A stretch of DNA of 64,000 nucleotides from JAISDD01 sp031553935. GTDB taxonomy: Bacteria; Bacillota; Syntrophomonadia; Syntrophomonadales; Syntrophomonadaceae. Every line of letters begins with the position of its first letter. Position 1 is the first letter of the stretch. Positions 63,159 to 64,000 of the stretch are shown in pieces. Location of the stretch: the NCBI GenBank assembly GCA_031553935.1, contig JAVBKS010000018.1, positions 1-64,000 of the forward strand. The letters run 5' to 3'. The translations under genes and the position numbers were made by a program. The notes beneath the pieces are model-generated. The model made no database searches. It was not told where the DNA came from and worked only from the letters and a program-made list of their open reading frames with translations.

Positions 63159-64000
63159 TCAACATCTTTTGTGTCGGCATCTGCAGCATGGTAGCGGAAT
63201 TTTGCAGCAGCAAGTGCATACACAAACGCAGCAGCTCACTGGTGGGCATGGTGGAGTTGGCGTAATAGGCTCCCAAATTGCATAGAGCGTCACATCATGG
63301 CCGGGCATCGTAAAAACCTGGCCGGCTTGATAGATCGTGCCCCCATTAGGTGTAGTTCCCCAGCCAACAAATGTGTAACCCTGTCGTGCCAATCCGCCGG
63401 TATTACCTAGCACCGTTACGATATTTCCCTGCTGATACAAGTTCGAGTCAATTGGGACCACCCCTGAAGTCGCACCATTCGGATCATAATAAACTCTCAG
63501 GTAAGTTGGAGGCAGCAATTCCCAAATTGCATAGAGGGTTACATCATGGTCGGGCATCGTAAAAACTTGGCCGGGCTGGTAGATCATACCTCCAGCTGGT
63601 GTAGTTCCCCAACCAACAAATCTGTATCCCTGTCGGGTTAAACCGCCAGTATTGCCTAGTACTGTAACGATATAACCCTGCTGATACAGATTCGAATCAA
63701 CTGGAACCGCCCCTGAGGTTGCACCATTCGGATCATAATAAACACGCAAAAAATCAGCCGCTCGCCTAAATCCACCGTTTAGACGCATGACAGTTTCCGG
63801 CAGCAGGTTAATTGTATCTGAACGGCCATTTTGATCCAGGTCATTGCCAAGTAACCCTGTACCTCTTTGCGTGACTTCATACCCATCTGGAATTTCAAAA
63901 GATACAAAGTAACTTCCAATTGTCAGTCCAGTAAATAAATAGTACCCGCTAATATCAGTAGCCATTACTCCGCTAACATTCCCAGAAGCATTGTACAATG
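63159..64000 (-). CDS. Partial repeat-containing surface protein with Cys-rich tail
   Basis: The frame is open to the right edge; only the last 280 or so residues are seen. The visible N-terminal part (SGYYLFTGLTIGSYFVSFEI, GNDLDQNGRSD) is an SdrD B-like surface domain with a calcium-site pattern. Two InlB-type (Listeria-Bacteroides) repeats of 77 residues follow, encoded at 63519-63749 and 63270-63500, differing at only nine positions; each ends HDVTLYAIWE. After a Pro/Thr linker comes a 30-residue tail with 12 cysteines and several basic residues. No LPXTG anchor. The protein is probably displayed outside the cell; the tail may crosslink or bind metal. Confidence 0.85.
   Translation of the reverse strand, partial: LYNASGNVSGVMATDISGYYLFTGLTIGSYFVSFEIPDGYEVTQRGTGLLGNDLDQNGRSDTINLLPETVMRLNGGFRRAADFLRVYYDPNGATSGAVPVDSNLYQQGYIVTVLGNTGGLTRQGYRFVGWGTTPAGGMIYQPGQVFTMPDHDVTLYAIWELLPPTYLRVYYDPNGATSGVVPIDSNLYQQGNIVTVLGNTGGLARQGYTFVGWGTTPNGGTIYQAGQVFTMPGHDVTLYAIWEPITPTPPCPPVSCCVCVCTCCCKIPLPCCRCRHKRC
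63270..63749 (-). repeat. Tandem 231-base coding repeats (InlB-type modules)
   Basis: Two copies (63519-63749 and 63270-63500) separated by 18 bases. Protein copies differ at nine of 77 residues, so the duplication is recent or kept alike by recombination. Confidence 0.85.

Noticed and set aside
62929..63285. A plus-strand 118-codon gene in the AT-rich region
   Set aside because: It runs through the terminator hairpin and antisense to the surface-protein tail, has no ribosome site, and reads as random sequence.

Overview
The window looks like a chromosomal segment of a Bacillota (Firmicutes) bacterium, most likely an anaerobic or syntrophic Clostridia-type lineage. Base composition is moderately AT-rich, strong AGGAGG-type ribosome sites precede nearly every gene, and GTG and TTG starts are common. 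Purine synthesis uses separate PurS, PurQ and a short PurL, histidine synthesis uses short HisG plus HisZ, and a ykkC-class riboswitch heads the purine genes. I see no tRNA, rRNA, CRISPR array, insertion sequence or phage gene. Species assignment is not possible from what I can see.

Region 1 (1-3632) holds a truncated membrane protein, a secreted beta-propeller protein, a copper-amine-oxidase-like stalk-domain protein, and a short intergenic repeat.

Region 2 (3633-22779, all on the minus strand) is one uninterrupted biosynthetic block. It starts with a consensus promoter and a ykkC-family riboswitch (by context the PRPP class), runs purE-B-S-Q-L-F-M-N-H-D, crosses three small genes (TPR-like membrane protein, HD-domain protein, TrpR-like YerC) and ends with hisZ-G-D-B-H-A-F-IE. 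No gap exceeds about 35 bases, so a PRPP sensor may govern both PRPP-consuming pathways. purC, purK and hisC are not in the block.

Region 3 (22780-24746) holds a small coiled-coil protein gene and an aldehyde dehydrogenase.

Region 4 (24847-34858, plus strand) is the most striking part. A sigma-A-like promoter is overlapped by a perfect 45-base palindrome containing a textbook 19-base Fur box. It drives eight tightly packed genes: an aminoacyl-tRNA-synthetase-like amino acid:carrier-protein ligase, a KAS III-like enzyme lacking the usual active-site His, a PP-loop ATPase with CxxC pairs, an ACP-adenylation-ACP protein, a GNAT acyltransferase, and an ABC ATPase, FtsX-type permease and HlyD-like lipoprotein. 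I interpret this as an iron-repressed, non-NRPS pathway making and exporting a small amino-acid-derived molecule, possibly a metallophore. I do not recognise it as a described system.

Region 5 (34859-64000) is mostly accessory. It includes small redox and zinc proteins and a GGDEF protein, and three hybrid histidine kinases, two of them paired with FIST sensors as duplicated modules. It also has a macro-domain protein, a QueG-like Fe-S protein, a SNF2 helicase with a separate SWIM protein, SbcCD, a methyltransferase, two AgrC-like GHKL kinases around a YgjP-like peptidase, and the end of a repeat-containing surface protein with a very Cys-rich tail. Four copies of a short GC-rich dispersed repeat lie between genes here.
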